A stretch of DNA of 64,000 nt. Source: Streptomyces sp. NBRC 109706 (lineage in GTDB: Bacteria; Actinomycetota; Actinomycetes; Streptomycetales; Streptomycetaceae). Positions 58,501 through 64,000 of the stretch are shown one piece after another. The DNA lies in the NCBI RefSeq assembly GCF_000974485.1, contig NZ_BBOM01000008.1:1-64000 (forward strand), given 5' to 3'. A program made the position numbers and the translations under genes. The notes beneath the pieces are model-generated. The model saw only the letters and a program-made list of their open reading frames with translations. It ran no database searches and was not told the DNA's origin. How positions within the stretch are numbered: the stretch's first letter is position 1; every line of letters begins with the position of its first letter.

Positions 58501-59580
58501 CTCGTCGCCCAGGCAGCCGAGTCCACCGCCGAAACCACCGCTCCGGTCGCCGCGCCCGGCGACCCGGGCGATGGCGACCTCCTCGCCGAACTCGTCGCCG
58601 CCACCCCCGCCGACCGGCCACTGACCGCGATCGTCGACACCACCGGAAGCCGGGCGACCGTCGACCGGCTGGACCGGCTCACCGCCGAAACCCCGGACGT
58701 CACTCTCGTCTGCTGCGCCGAACTCCCCGACGCCGAACTGGACTTCATCGCCCATCGGCGCCACGCCCGTGGCCTGCCGGCCGCCGTCGTGACCGGCGCG
58801 GACTGGCCGGGGACGGCCGCCGCCCAGGGCGACCCCAGGTCGACCCAGTGGCTGGCCGACGGCGCCGCCCAGGCCATCAGGCACGACCGGACGCTCGCCG
58901 TCGCCACCCGCCTCGACCCGGGCGCCCTGCGCCGCGCCGCCGCCGAGGGCACCCTCCCCGCCGAACTCCGCGAGCTGGCCGCCGCGACCGCCGCCCCCGC
59001 CGGGCGCCGCGTCGCCGCCGGCACCACCGCCGACGCCCAGGCGGGCGCCGCGCTCACCCAGCGGCTCGCCGGACTGGACGACGCCGAACGGGAACGCGCC
59101 CTGACCCTGCTGGTACGCCAGCAGATCGCCGCCGTGCTCGGCCACTCCTCCGCGCGCGACGTCGAACCCGACCGGCTGGTAAAGGAGTTGGGCTTCGACT
59201 CCATGATGTCCGTGCAACTCCGCAACCGCCTGGTCGCCGAGACGGGGCTTGACCTGCCGACCACGCTGGCGTTCGCCCATCCGACGCCCGCCGCGCTCGC
59301 CCGCTATCTCGACAGCCGCCTCGCACCGGCCGACACCACGGGCAGCCGCATCCTCGACGAGATCGAACGGCTGGACAGCGCCCTGGCCGAACTCGACGCG
59401 GCGCACGAGGACCGCGCCCGCATCGCCAAACGCCTCCAGAACCTCGCCTGGCGCCTCGGCAACGAAGCCGCCCCGTCGGACGGAACCCCCGAGAGCACCG
59501 TCCTCACCGACGAGGTCCTCGACTCCGTCTCGGACGACGAGATGTTCGACCTGATCGACCGGGAGCTGGGTGAGCCCTGA
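49453..59580 (+). CDS. Gene C: type I modular PKS, modules M10-M11 (M11 with dead KR)
   Basis: 3,375 residues, two modules. ATG 49453 lies only 27 bp after the gene B stop, suggesting translational coupling; the Shine-Dalgarno is weak (GAGAAAG). Residues 1-35 form a docking helix of the EKIVEALRASL/KQLRKQNRQLL type, which differs from the genes B and D heads and fits the gene B tail. M10 (KS near residue 36) is KS-AT(malonyl)-KR-ACP. M11 (KS near residue 1577) is KS-AT-DH-KR-like-ACP. Its AT has GHSQGE but HPAH where methylmalonyl ATs have YASH. Its KR-like region has lost the nucleotide loop and the Lys/Ser/Tyr active site, so a beta-ketone should be left. The C-terminal tail (from about residue 3297) ends DDEMFDLIDRELGEP, the same class as gene A. 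It should extend the chain from M9 and pass it to gene D. Confidence 0.97.
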   Translation: MAASIGNEKIVEALRASLAETKQLRKQNRQLLAAHREPIAIVGMACRYPGGVNSPEDLWELVSTGADVIGTFPVDRGWDVEGIYDPEPGVPGRTYSREGGFLYEAADFDGEPFAIAPREALAMDPQQRLLLETTWEAFERAGIPADSVRGSRTGVFAGLMYHDYGSRLTRLPDEVGGYIGTGTAGSVLSGRLAYSFGLEGPAVTVDTACSSSLVALHLAAQALRNGECDLALAGGVTVMSTPATFVEFGRQRGLAADGRCKSFASAADGTGWGEGAGMLLVERLSDARRNGHRVLAVVRGSAINQDGASNGLTAPNGPSQQRVIRQALENSLLTAADVDTVEGHGTGTSLGDPIEAQALLATYGQERPGDRPLWLGSIKSNMGHTQAAAGVAGIIKMVMAMRAGVLPPTLHVDEPSEFVDWSAGAVALLTEAREWTVDEGRPRRAGVSSFGISGTNAHVILEQAPDDAEPSATVLPGNALPALPWTLSAHTDEALTAQAGRLAAAVGELDPVDVGWSLADTRTQLASRAVVWGRDADELVAGLRALAVEGAVDGRLAVLFTGQGAQRARMGAELAAAFPVFAEALNEVCAGFDGLLPRPLGEVLADESSADLDQTVFAQAGLFAVEVALWRLVESFGVRPDFVAGHSIGEIVAAHVAGVFDLADACRLVAARGSLMQALPSGGAMLSVQASEETVRERTDLDIAAVNGPLSVVVAGAEAEVEALRAEFAEAGVKTRRLTVSHAFHSRLMEPMLGEFQRVAESLTYHAPTVPVISHVTGEEAGEEIVTADYWVRHVRATVRFADGISTLRAAGTATFLELGPDATLTAMGAECVPDGDTGAAFVAATRRERDEVATFTAALSRVWVRGASVDWRAAFAGRTVRQVDLPTYAFQHQRYWLQNAPLTDELAAVDPEEARFWDAVEQQNLAVLAEALQVDGDDSLRDVLPQLSSWRRERRERGLAGDHRYRVEWKPVEPPAPALRGGSWLLVVPSAATDPALIESCHAALTAHGARVEPVTIEADGAHRMELADHLTELVLDLAAGAPSEDDQPPFTGVLSLLALAETPTLVDDELPHGLAATVTLVQALADAGIGAPLWCATRGAIAGAPAEPAPDATQAMLWGLGRVIGLETPERWGGLVDLPEELDERGARLLAGLLSGGGEDQVAVRRSGALARRLAQAPLPPESADAAWPPSGTVLITGGTGGIGAELARWLAENGAQHLLLLSRRGAEAPGAPELADELRAAGAEVTLAACDAADRERLARVLADVPDDRPLTSVVHAAGVLDDGLLDTLTAEPMRRVLRPKVTAALNLHVLTLHHQLSSFILFSSFAGTFGSPGQAAYAAGNAFLDALAERRRDAGLPAVSVAWGPWAGAGMATGTEAVERGMRRSGLTPLVPGRALTALRQAVRGGDRTVSVFDVDWEQFAGVFAALRPSPLIGDLPQVRQLAERAGPGQQQAEQGGELVGRLLGLAPQEREKALVELVRDQVATVLGHRGGQAVARDKPFKELGFDSLAAVELRNRLIAATGLALPATLVFDHPTSLAVARFLRGELLPDEGAQGPSGAMARAGRGDDPADDPIVIIGMSCRYPGGVESPDDLWRLVADGTDAIGRYPDDRGWNIDDYYDPDPDRLGATYTREGGFLTGAGDFDAAFFGISPREALAMDPQQRLLLEASWDAIERAGIDPTTLHGSQTAVYTGIVALTNSLSSSPTHVPDELQGVVGTGTAASVASGRISYALGLEGPAVTVDTACSASLVALHLAAQSLSRGESDLALAGGVTVLSTPGIFVEFSRQRGLATDGRCKAFGAGADGFGPAEGVGMLLLERLSDARRNGHRVLAVVKGSAVNQDGASNGLTAPNGPSQQRVIRAALANAGLRPGDVDAVEAHGTGTSLGDPIEAQALLATYGRDRADDRPLWLGSVKSNIGHAQAAAGVAGVIKMVMAMQAQELPRTLHVEEPSPLIDWTAGPVALLSAARPWKAGAGPRRAAVSSFGISGTNAHVILEEPAAEPAVEPAGGVTREGPVPFEPAVLPWALSARAAGALRAQGELLARHVADLDAHPADVADALLTRRATFEHRALVWGRDLATLTAGATTLSADNADNADNGRGGGGGTEEAGGRRGEPAGHLVVGHADLSGGVAFVFPGQGSQWIGMGRDLLATSPVFAARLAECEAALAPFVDWSVTEVLTGAAEPDWLEDVEVLQPLLWAVMVSLAAVWEALGVVPTAVIGHSQGELAAAAVAGALTLEDAARVIVARSALVAPTRDSGTLLTVAATREQVDGWLTRWPDRLSVAAVNGPTGIVVSGEFAALDELAELLAAEEVWCRRVPGTHPAHSPRMDALRDELLAATAPVQPRATRVPLVSTVTGEVQDGETMDAAYWYANLRETVEFERAVRTALDLGCAALVEVSPHPVLNVPMLEIIDAAGAQATAVGTLRRAEDGPERLIANAGELWVRGVDVDLGALLGEHRPRRVELPPYPFQRRRYWLNAAGATAADPAGLGLGDAGHPLLGATVPLAAGDGLLLTGRISARNQPWLAQHTVAGLALLPGSVFTEFATRAGDEVGCGRLRELLLLAPLALPAEGQVRIQLVVGPATEDGSRELGVYARPDEAPADQPWTCHAEGVLAPAGPPAPADDLAAWPPAGAEPVDIADFYRVAEAAGYGYGPAFQGLSAVWRRGEEIYAEARLPEPQQADAARYGLHPALLDAALQAAGVGAPAQPGTIRQPMAWNGLTLLAGGATELRVRLTPVGDDGLAILLADPAGAPVATVETLVQRTVSADQLARTVTAAAGAGAELLTRAWQSLPDRPDADEEPAGLRWAVLGQDGLGAGAAVQDAGHAVDAYGDLAALRAVLDAGVPAPDVVLAVRPPAANTPELLDGWHAERRLAGSLLTVVTCGAVATTPGDQVTDPEGAEVHQLVRTAPGRALLVDLDDEFAADQLPRAVAAAVTGEPRLAIRSEELLAPRITAQPAPAPTADRLTADATVLVVGSGPLAAALVHRLAPTGARLVVAGPEADQLVAQAAESTAETTAPVAAPGDPGDGDLLAELVAATPADRPLTAIVDTTGSRATVDRLDRLTAETPDVTLVCCAELPDAELDFIAHRRHARGLPAAVVTGADWPGTAAAQGDPRSTQWLADGAAQAIRHDRTLAVATRLDPGALRRAAAEGTLPAELRELAAATAAPAGRRVAAGTTADAQAGAALTQRLAGLDDAERERALTLLVRQQIAAVLGHSSARDVEPDRLVKELGFDSMMSVQLRNRLVAETGLDLPTTLAFAHPTPAALARYLDSRLAPADTTGSRILDEIERLDSALAELDAAHEDRARIAKRLQNLAWRLGNEAAPSDGTPESTVLTDEVLDSVSDDEMFDLIDRELGEP
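49558..54110 (+). other. Module M10: KS-AT(malonyl)-KR(B-type)-ACP
   Basis: KS 49558-50847 (Cys 50077; EGHGTGT around the catalytic His at 50482, Gly replacing the usual Ala; FAIAPREA instead of FGISPREA); AT 51115-52040 (Ser 51391, HAFHS 51676-51690, malonyl); dimerization-element-like stretch (ARFWDAVEQQNLAVL, about 52197-52250); KR structural part from about 52340; KR 53032-53585 (LDD 53302-53310, Tyr 53473, B-type, predicting a D-hydroxyl); ACP 53875-54110 (Ser 53986). No DH. Predicted output: beta-hydroxy, opposite handedness to M2 and M3. Confidence 0.93.
54181..59325 (+). other. Module M11: KS-AT(unusual)-DH-KR(degenerate)-ACP
   Basis: KS 54181-55470 (Cys 54703 in TACSAS rather than TACSSS); AT 55864-56810 with GHSQGE (Ser 56140) and HPAH (56440-56451) at the YASH/HAFH position; DH 56965-57790 keeps His 57064 in HTVAGLALLP and Asp 57565, but Gln replaces the usual Asp before that His and LPGSV replaces LPGTG; KR-like 58393-58812 reads VVGSGPLAA instead of TGGTGxxG, has Cys-Cys (58711-58716) where Ser-Ser is expected, and lacks the Lys and Tyr segments (about 45 residues short versus M10); ACP 59090-59325 (Ser 59200). 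Predicted output: beta-ketone with a possibly unusual alpha-branch; the DH would have no substrate. Confidence 0.9.
55741..55767 (+). repeat. Short tandem repeat (GCCGACAAC x3) in M11 KS-AT linker
   Basis: Three exact nine-base units encode Ala-Asp-Asn repeats, followed by a Gly-rich run. This lies in a longer and less conserved KS-AT linker than in the other modules. Confidence 0.85.
59341..59577 (+). other. C-terminal docking domain of gene C (DDEMFDL class)
   Basis: Helices EIERLDSALAELDAAHEDR and ARIAKRLQNLAWRL, a linker, then SDDEMFDLIDRELGEP. The terminal helix is almost the same as in gene A (DDEMFDLINKELG), so the two tails may bind the same heads. Confidence 0.87.
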
Positions 59581-59587
59581 CGGGCGT

Positions 59588-59614
59588 GTCGGGCGCCGCG
59601 CCCCGGCGCCCGAC
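59588..59614 (+). terminator. GC-rich hairpin between genes C and D
   Basis: A perfect 10-bp stem (GTCGGGCGCC and its reverse complement GGCGCCCGAC) encloses a 7-base loop, starting 8 bases after the gene C stop. No T-run follows (CTTCCCTCC), so it is not a classical intrinsic terminator. It could be a U-less terminator, an attenuator, or an mRNA 3'-end stabilizer between two genes that must both be expressed. Confidence 0.4.
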
Positions 59615-59651
59615 CTTCCCTCCTGACCCCAGACGTTCCGCCCCGTTCCGT

Positions 59652-59656
59652 AGGAG
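59652..59656 (+). promoter_or_regulatory. Ribosome binding site of gene D
   Basis: AGGAG, eight bases before ATG 59665, is the strongest Shine-Dalgarno in the window and fixes the start of gene D. Confidence 0.75.
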
Positions 59657-59664
59657 TGCCGACC

Positions 59665-59763
59665 ATGGCGACCACCGAAGACAAGCTTCGTGACTATTTG
59701 AAGCGGGTCACCGCCGACTTCAGCAAACTCCGCCGTCACACGGCCGAGTTGGAGGCGCGCCAG
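59665..59763 (+). other. N-terminal docking helix of gene D (LRDYLKRVTADF class)
   Basis: Residues 1-33 (DKLRDYLKRVTADFSKLRR, then HTAELEARQ) form a coiled-coil helix of the same class as the gene B head. It fits the gene C tail immediately upstream. Confidence 0.87.
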
Positions 59764-62700
59764 CACGAGCCGATCGCCATCGTCGGCATGGCGTGCCGCT
59801 TCCCCGGCGGCGCCGAATCGCCCGAGGACCTGTGGCGCCTGGTCGCCGACGGCATCGACGCCATCAGCCCGTTCCCCACCGACCGGGCCTGGCCCGACGA
59901 CCTCTACGACGCCGAGGCCGACGGCCCCGGCAAGAGCTATGTGCTGGAGGGCGGCTTCCTTCACGACGCCGGCCACTTCGACCCCGAGGCGTTCGGCATC
60001 TCCCCGAACGAGGCCCTGGCCATGGACCCGCAGCAACGGCTGCTGCTCGAAGCCTCCTGGGAGGCGTTCGAACGGGCCGGCATCGCGCCGACCGCGCTGC
60101 GCGGCAGCCGCACCGGGGTCTTCGCCGGCGCCGTCTCCTCCGACTACGCCACCGGACGCGCCGTGCCCCCCGGAGTCGACGGGTTTGTCGCCACCGGCAC
60201 CATGGCCAGCGTGATCTCCGGCCGGGTCGCCTTCGCGCTCGGCCTCCAGGGACCCGCCGTCACCATCGACACCGCCTGCTCGTCCTCGCTGGTGGCGCTG
60301 CACCTCGCGGTGCAGTCACTACGCCAGGGCGACTGCGATCTCGCCCTGGCCGGCGGCGTCAACGTGATGCCGACGCCCGCCCCCTTCACCGCCTTCAGCC
60401 AGCAGCGCGGCCTGGCCCGCGACGGCCGCTGCAAGACGTTCTCCGCCGCCGCTGACGGCACCATCTGGTCCGAGGGCGTCGGGATGCTCCTCGTGGAACG
60501 CCTCTCCGACGCCCAGCGCAACGGACACCGCGTCCTCGCCCTCGTCCGTGGCTCCGCCACCAACCAGGACGGCGCCAGCAACGGCCTGAGCGCCCCCAAC
60601 GAACTGGCGCAACGCCAGGTCATCCAGGACGCGTTGGCCAACGCCGGGATCTCCGCCACCGAGGTGGACATCGTCGAGGCCCATGGCACCGGCACCACGC
60701 TCGGCGATCCGATCGAGGCCCAGGCGCTGCTGGCCACCTATGGCCAGGACCGGCCCGAGGGCCGGCCGCTGTGGCTGGGCTCCATCAAGTCCAACCTGGG
60801 CCACGGCGGCGCCGCCGCCGGCGTCGCCGGGGTGATCAAGATGGTTCTCGCCATGCGCGCGGGGACCATGCCGCGCAGCCTCCATATCGACGAGCCGACG
60901 CCCCATGTCGACTGGTCGAGCGGCGCGGTGGAACTCCTCACCGAGGCCAGGGAGTGGACGGAGAACGGTCACCCCCGCCGGGCCGGCGTCTCCTCGTTCG
61001 GCGTCAGCGGCACCAACGCGCACATCATCGTCGAACAGGCCCCGGCCGAGGACGCCCAGGGCCCGGTGGTTGTCGCCGCCGACCGCGAGCCGGTGTGGCG
61101 GACGCCCATGCTGCCCTGGGTGATCTCGGCCCGTGGCCCCGAGGCGCTGACCGGCCAGGCGGAACGCCTCGCGGCGGCGACGGCCGGCAGCGACCTCGAA
61201 GTGGCCGATGCGGGCTGGTCGTTGCTCTCCACACGGGCCGTGCTGGAGCACCGCGCCGTGGTCTGGGGCGACACCGTCGAAACCCTGGCCGCCGGGCTGC
61301 GCGCCCCGATCGTCTCGGGCGCCGTCGGCTCCGACGCGGCGGCCGGCACGGTGTTTGTGTTCCCGGGTCAGGGTGCGCAGTGGGTTGGTATGGGGCGTGG
61401 GTTGTTGGTGTCGTCGCCGGTGTTCGCGGCGCGGTTGGGTGAGTGTGAGGTGGCGTTGGCGCCGTTTGTGGAGTGGTCGTTGGTCGGGGTGTTGGAGGGG
61501 GAGGACGAGGGGTGGTTGGAGCAGGTTGATGTGGTGCAGCCGGTGTTGTGGGCGGTGATGGTGTCGCTGGCGGCGGTGTGGGAGTCGATTGGTGTGCGGC
61601 CGTCTGCTGTGGTGGGGCATTCGCAGGGTGAGATTGCGGCTGCTGTGGTGGCGGGTGGGTTGTCGTTGGAGGATGGTGCGCGGGTGGTGGCGTTGCGGTC
61701 GGCGGCGATCCGTGATCTTGCCGGGTCGGGTGGGATGGTGTCGGTCGCGGCTGGGCCGGAGCGGGTCGCCGAACTTCTCGGTTCTGTTGAGGGTGTGTCG
61801 GTCGCCGCGTTCAATGGGCCTTCGGCGACGGTGGTGGCGGGTGAGGTGGCCGGGCTTGAGAGGTTGATGGCGGCTGCTGAGGCGGCCGGTGTCAGGGCGC
61901 GTCGGGTTCCGGTGGACTATGCGTCGCATTCCGCTCATGTGGCGGCGATCGAGGATCGGATTCTGGCGGATCTTGCCCCGATCAGCCCGCGGACGGGCAG
62001 CATTCCGTTGATTTCGGCGGTGACCGGGGAGCCGTTGGACACGTCCGGGATGGACGCGGCGTACTGGTATCGCAACCTTCGCCAGCCCGTCCGCTTCGCG
62101 GATGCGATGAACCACGCGGTCGGTCAGGGCTTCCGTCGGATCGTCGAGGTCTCCCCGCATCCGGTGCTCACGGTGCCGGTGCAGGAGATCCTGGAGACTG
62201 CGGATGTCGCCGGTGTGGTCGTGGGCACGTTGCGCCGCAACGAGGATGAGGCGGCTCGACTGATCGCGTCGGCCGGCGAGTTGTGGGTGAACGGCACCTC
62301 GGTCGACTGGACCGCGTTCTACGCCGGCCGCGCCGTGCGCCGCGTCGATCTGCCGACCTATGCCTTCCAGCGCAAGCGCTACTGGCTGGAGCCGCAGCCG
62401 CTCGCCGGCGACGCCGCCGGGCTCGGCCTCGGCTCCACCGAGCACCCGCTGTTGGGCGCCGCCGTGACCCTCGCCGCCGACGGCGGAGTGCTGCTGACCG
62501 GCCGTCTCTCGCTGCGCAGCCACCCGTGGCTGGCCGACCACGCGGTGCGCGGCACCGTGCTGCTGCCCGGCACCGGCTTCGTCGAGCTGGCGCTGCGCGC
62601 CGGCGACCAGGTCGGCTGCGGTCAGCTGCGTGAACTGACACTGCAGGCACCCCTGTTGCTGCCCGAGCAGGGCGGCGTTCAGCTTCAGGTCGTGGTGGGT

Positions 62701-64000
62701 TCCCCGGACGAGACGGGGAGCCGTTCGGTGCGGGTGTACTCCCGCGCCGAGGACGCCGATCCCGAACTGCCCTGGACCAGCCATGGCGAGGGCGTGCTGA
62801 CGAACGAGGCGCCCGTCCTGCCGGACGACGCGGATCTGGTGGTCTGGCCGCCGCAGGGCGCCGAGCCGGTCGATGTGGCCCCGTTCTACCCGGCCGCCGC
62901 CGAGGTCGGCTACGAGTACGGCCCCGTGTTCCAGGGGCTGCGCGCGGTCTGGCGGCGCGGCGACGAGGTCTTCGCCGAGGTCGCGCTGCCCGAGTCCGCC
63001 CAGACCGACGCCGCGCGCTTCGGGATCCACCCGGCCCTGCTGGACGCCGCCCTGCACGCCAACGGCCTGGGCGCCTTCGGCACCACCGACGAGGGCCTGT
63101 CGCTGCCGTTCGCCTGGACGGGCGTCTCCCTGCACGCCACCGGCGCCCACGCCCTGCGGGTGCGGATCGGCCGCGCCGGCAGCGGCGGCCTGGCCGTCCT
63201 GGTCGCCGATCTGACGGGCCAACCCGTCGCCCACGCCGAGTCGTTGGTGCTGCGCCCGGTGACGGCGGGACAGCTCGCCGCCGCCGGCCAGGTGCGGGAC
63301 GGGCTCTTCCGCGTCGTCTGGACGCCCGCCGAACCGGACGCCGCCACCGCCGCCTCGGATGTGCCGCCGTTCGCCGACTGGGCCGTGCTGGACGAGGACC
63401 GGTTCGGCCTCGGCCTGGCCGCCTTCGACCCGACGGCCGACCGGGCGGGAGCCGCGCCGCCGCCGCTGGTCGTGTTCGCCCCCGCCCTCCCGACCGCGCG
63501 GGCCGACGAGTCGGCCGGCGCGGCGACCCGTTCCGTCCTGGACGTTCTCCACACCGTCCGGGAGTGGCTGGCCGACGAGGGGACAGCCAACGCGCGGCTG
63601 GCCGTGGTGACCAGGGGAGCCGTCGCCGCCGACGCCTCCCACGCCGACCCCGACCTCGCGCTGTCGGCGGTCTGGGGCCTGGTCAGGTCGGCCCAGTCGG
63701 AGAACCCCGACCGGCTGCTGCTGGTGGACCTCGACCCCGCCACCGAGGGCCCCGCCGCCGAAGACACCGAGGGCCCCGCCGCCGAAGACGCCGCCGCCGA
63801 ACTGGCGCGGGCCGTCGAGGTGGCGCTGCGGAACGCCGAAACGCAGACCGTGGTACGTGCCGGCGTGGTGCTGGTGCCCCGGATGAACCGTCTCGGCGAG
63901 GGCGGCGGGCTGGTGCCCCCGCCGGAGAGCGCGGCCTGGCGCCTCGACGCGCTGGGCGGAGGCACCCTGGAATCGCTGGCGCTGGTGCCGGCCCCCGAGG
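59665..64000 (+). CDS. Gene D: type I modular PKS, module M12 (3' end outside window)
   Basis: An open frame with no stop runs from ATG 59665 to the window end (1,445 whole codons). The start is supported by AGGAG at 59652-59656, eight bases upstream, and by an N-terminal docking helix (KLRDYLKRVTADF) before the first KS. Visible order: docking (1-33), KS (from about 34), AT (from about 561), DH (from about 926), the first part of the KR structural region, then the first 15 residues of an ER (from about 1431). The AT has GHSQGE and YASH, predicting methylmalonyl-CoA. If the expected ER, KR and ACP follow, the unit would be fully reduced and methyl-branched. The KS is more divergent than others in the window (APNELAQRQV where the others read APNGPSQQRV or a close variant; GHGGAAAG instead of GHTQAAAG). 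It follows gene C after 84 bp holding a GC-rich hairpin. Confidence 0.97.
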   Translation, partial: MATTEDKLRDYLKRVTADFSKLRRHTAELEARQHEPIAIVGMACRFPGGAESPEDLWRLVADGIDAISPFPTDRAWPDDLYDAEADGPGKSYVLEGGFLHDAGHFDPEAFGISPNEALAMDPQQRLLLEASWEAFERAGIAPTALRGSRTGVFAGAVSSDYATGRAVPPGVDGFVATGTMASVISGRVAFALGLQGPAVTIDTACSSSLVALHLAVQSLRQGDCDLALAGGVNVMPTPAPFTAFSQQRGLARDGRCKTFSAAADGTIWSEGVGMLLVERLSDAQRNGHRVLALVRGSATNQDGASNGLSAPNELAQRQVIQDALANAGISATEVDIVEAHGTGTTLGDPIEAQALLATYGQDRPEGRPLWLGSIKSNLGHGGAAAGVAGVIKMVLAMRAGTMPRSLHIDEPTPHVDWSSGAVELLTEAREWTENGHPRRAGVSSFGVSGTNAHIIVEQAPAEDAQGPVVVAADREPVWRTPMLPWVISARGPEALTGQAERLAAATAGSDLEVADAGWSLLSTRAVLEHRAVVWGDTVETLAAGLRAPIVSGAVGSDAAAGTVFVFPGQGAQWVGMGRGLLVSSPVFAARLGECEVALAPFVEWSLVGVLEGEDEGWLEQVDVVQPVLWAVMVSLAAVWESIGVRPSAVVGHSQGEIAAAVVAGGLSLEDGARVVALRSAAIRDLAGSGGMVSVAAGPERVAELLGSVEGVSVAAFNGPSATVVAGEVAGLERLMAAAEAAGVRARRVPVDYASHSAHVAAIEDRILADLAPISPRTGSIPLISAVTGEPLDTSGMDAAYWYRNLRQPVRFADAMNHAVGQGFRRIVEVSPHPVLTVPVQEILETADVAGVVVGTLRRNEDEAARLIASAGELWVNGTSVDWTAFYAGRAVRRVDLPTYAFQRKRYWLEPQPLAGDAAGLGLGSTEHPLLGAAVTLAADGGVLLTGRLSLRSHPWLADHAVRGTVLLPGTGFVELALRAGDQVGCGQLRELTLQAPLLLPEQGGVQLQVVVGSPDETGSRSVRVYSRAEDADPELPWTSHGEGVLTNEAPVLPDDADLVVWPPQGAEPVDVAPFYPAAAEVGYEYGPVFQGLRAVWRRGDEVFAEVALPESAQTDAARFGIHPALLDAALHANGLGAFGTTDEGLSLPFAWTGVSLHATGAHALRVRIGRAGSGGLAVLVADLTGQPVAHAESLVLRPVTAGQLAAAGQVRDGLFRVVWTPAEPDAATAASDVPPFADWAVLDEDRFGLGLAAFDPTADRAGAAPPPLVVFAPALPTARADESAGAATRSVLDVLHTVREWLADEGTANARLAVVTRGAVAADASHADPDLALSAVWGLVRSAQSENPDRLLLVDLDPATEGPAAEDTEGPAAEDAAAELARAVEVALRNAETQTVVRAGVVLVPRMNRLGEGGGLVPPPESAAWRLDALGGGTLESLALVPAPE
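61346..62386 (+). repeat. Near-identical methylmalonyl AT block, copy in M12
   Basis: Partner of 12430-13470. T-rich codons run from about 61350 to 61960 inside otherwise C-rich sequence, and the left edge coincides with the start of the AT fold. Confidence 0.82.
63742..63789 (+). repeat. Exact 24-bp tandem duplication in M12
   Basis: Two identical 24-bp units (63742-63765 and 63766-63789) encode TEGPAAED twice, in the loop of the KR structural subdomain after the LLLVDLDP strand. It is in frame, so it is tolerated or very recent. Confidence 0.88.

Larger units (their letters stand above)
59764..64000 (+). other. Module M12 (partial): KS-AT(methylmalonyl)-DH-ER(cut)
   Basis: KS 59764-61044 (Cys 60277); AT 61345-62290 with GHSQGE (Ser 61621) and YASHS (61918-61932), methylmalonyl-CoA; DH 62440-63270 (His 62539 in HAVRGTVLLP, Asp 63043); first part of the KR structural region 63300-63900, containing an exact 24-bp tandem duplication; ER begins at about 63955 (GGTLESLALVPAP) and is cut by the window end. 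KR and ACP are expected beyond. Predicted output, if complete: saturated, methyl-branched unit. Confidence 0.92.

Overview
The window is wall-to-wall type I modular polyketide synthase (PKS) from a high-GC actinomycete, most likely Streptomyces or a close relative. The basis is strongly G/C-biased third codon positions, very large multimodular genes all on the plus strand, actinobacterial-style inter-protein docking helices, and intergenic gaps of only 61, 27 and 84 bp. No tailoring, regulatory, resistance, RNA or mobile genes lie in these 64 kb; both ends of the window cut through PKS genes.

Layout. Gene A (5'-truncated, ends 21029) carries modules M1-M4. Gene B (21091-49425, 9,444 aa) carries M5-M9. 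Gene C (49453-59580) carries M10-M11. Gene D (59665 to beyond 64000) carries the start of M12. Module contents read from catalytic motifs: M1 KS-AT(malonyl)-DH-ER-KR-ACP; M2 KS-AT(malonyl)-KR(A)-ACP; M3 KS-AT(methylmalonyl)-KR(A)-ACP; M4, M5 and M6 KS-AT(malonyl)-DH-KR(B)-ACP; M7 and M8 KS-AT(malonyl)-DH-ER-KR(B)-ACP; M9 KS-AT(malonyl)-DH-KR(B)-ACP; M10 KS-AT(malonyl)-KR(B)-ACP; M11 KS-AT(unusual)-DH-KR(dead)-ACP; M12 KS-AT(methylmalonyl)-DH-ER(cut). There is no loading module and no thioesterase in the window, so this is the middle of a larger assembly line.

How the genes work together. Docking ends agree with the order A to B to C to D. If the line is colinear, the segment built here is ...CH2-CH2-CH(OH)-CH2-CH(OH)-CH(CH3)-CH=CH-CH=CH-CH=CH-(CH2)4-CH=CH-CH(OH)-CH2-C(=O)-CH(R)-CH2-CH(CH3)-C(=O)-; the last unit assumes M12 is completed by a KR beyond the window. 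The diene, four-carbon tether and alkene made by M5-M9 form a 1,7,9-decatriene, the classic precursor geometry for an intramolecular Diels-Alder decalin. I could not match the module string to a compound I know, so the product is left unnamed.

The sequence also shows a recombination history. Eight malonyl-specific AT domains are nearly the same, two KS segments (M6/M7) and two methylmalonyl AT segments (M3/M12) are near-identical over about 0.8-1 kb, and abrupt patches of T-rich codon use sit inside otherwise C-rich coding sequence.
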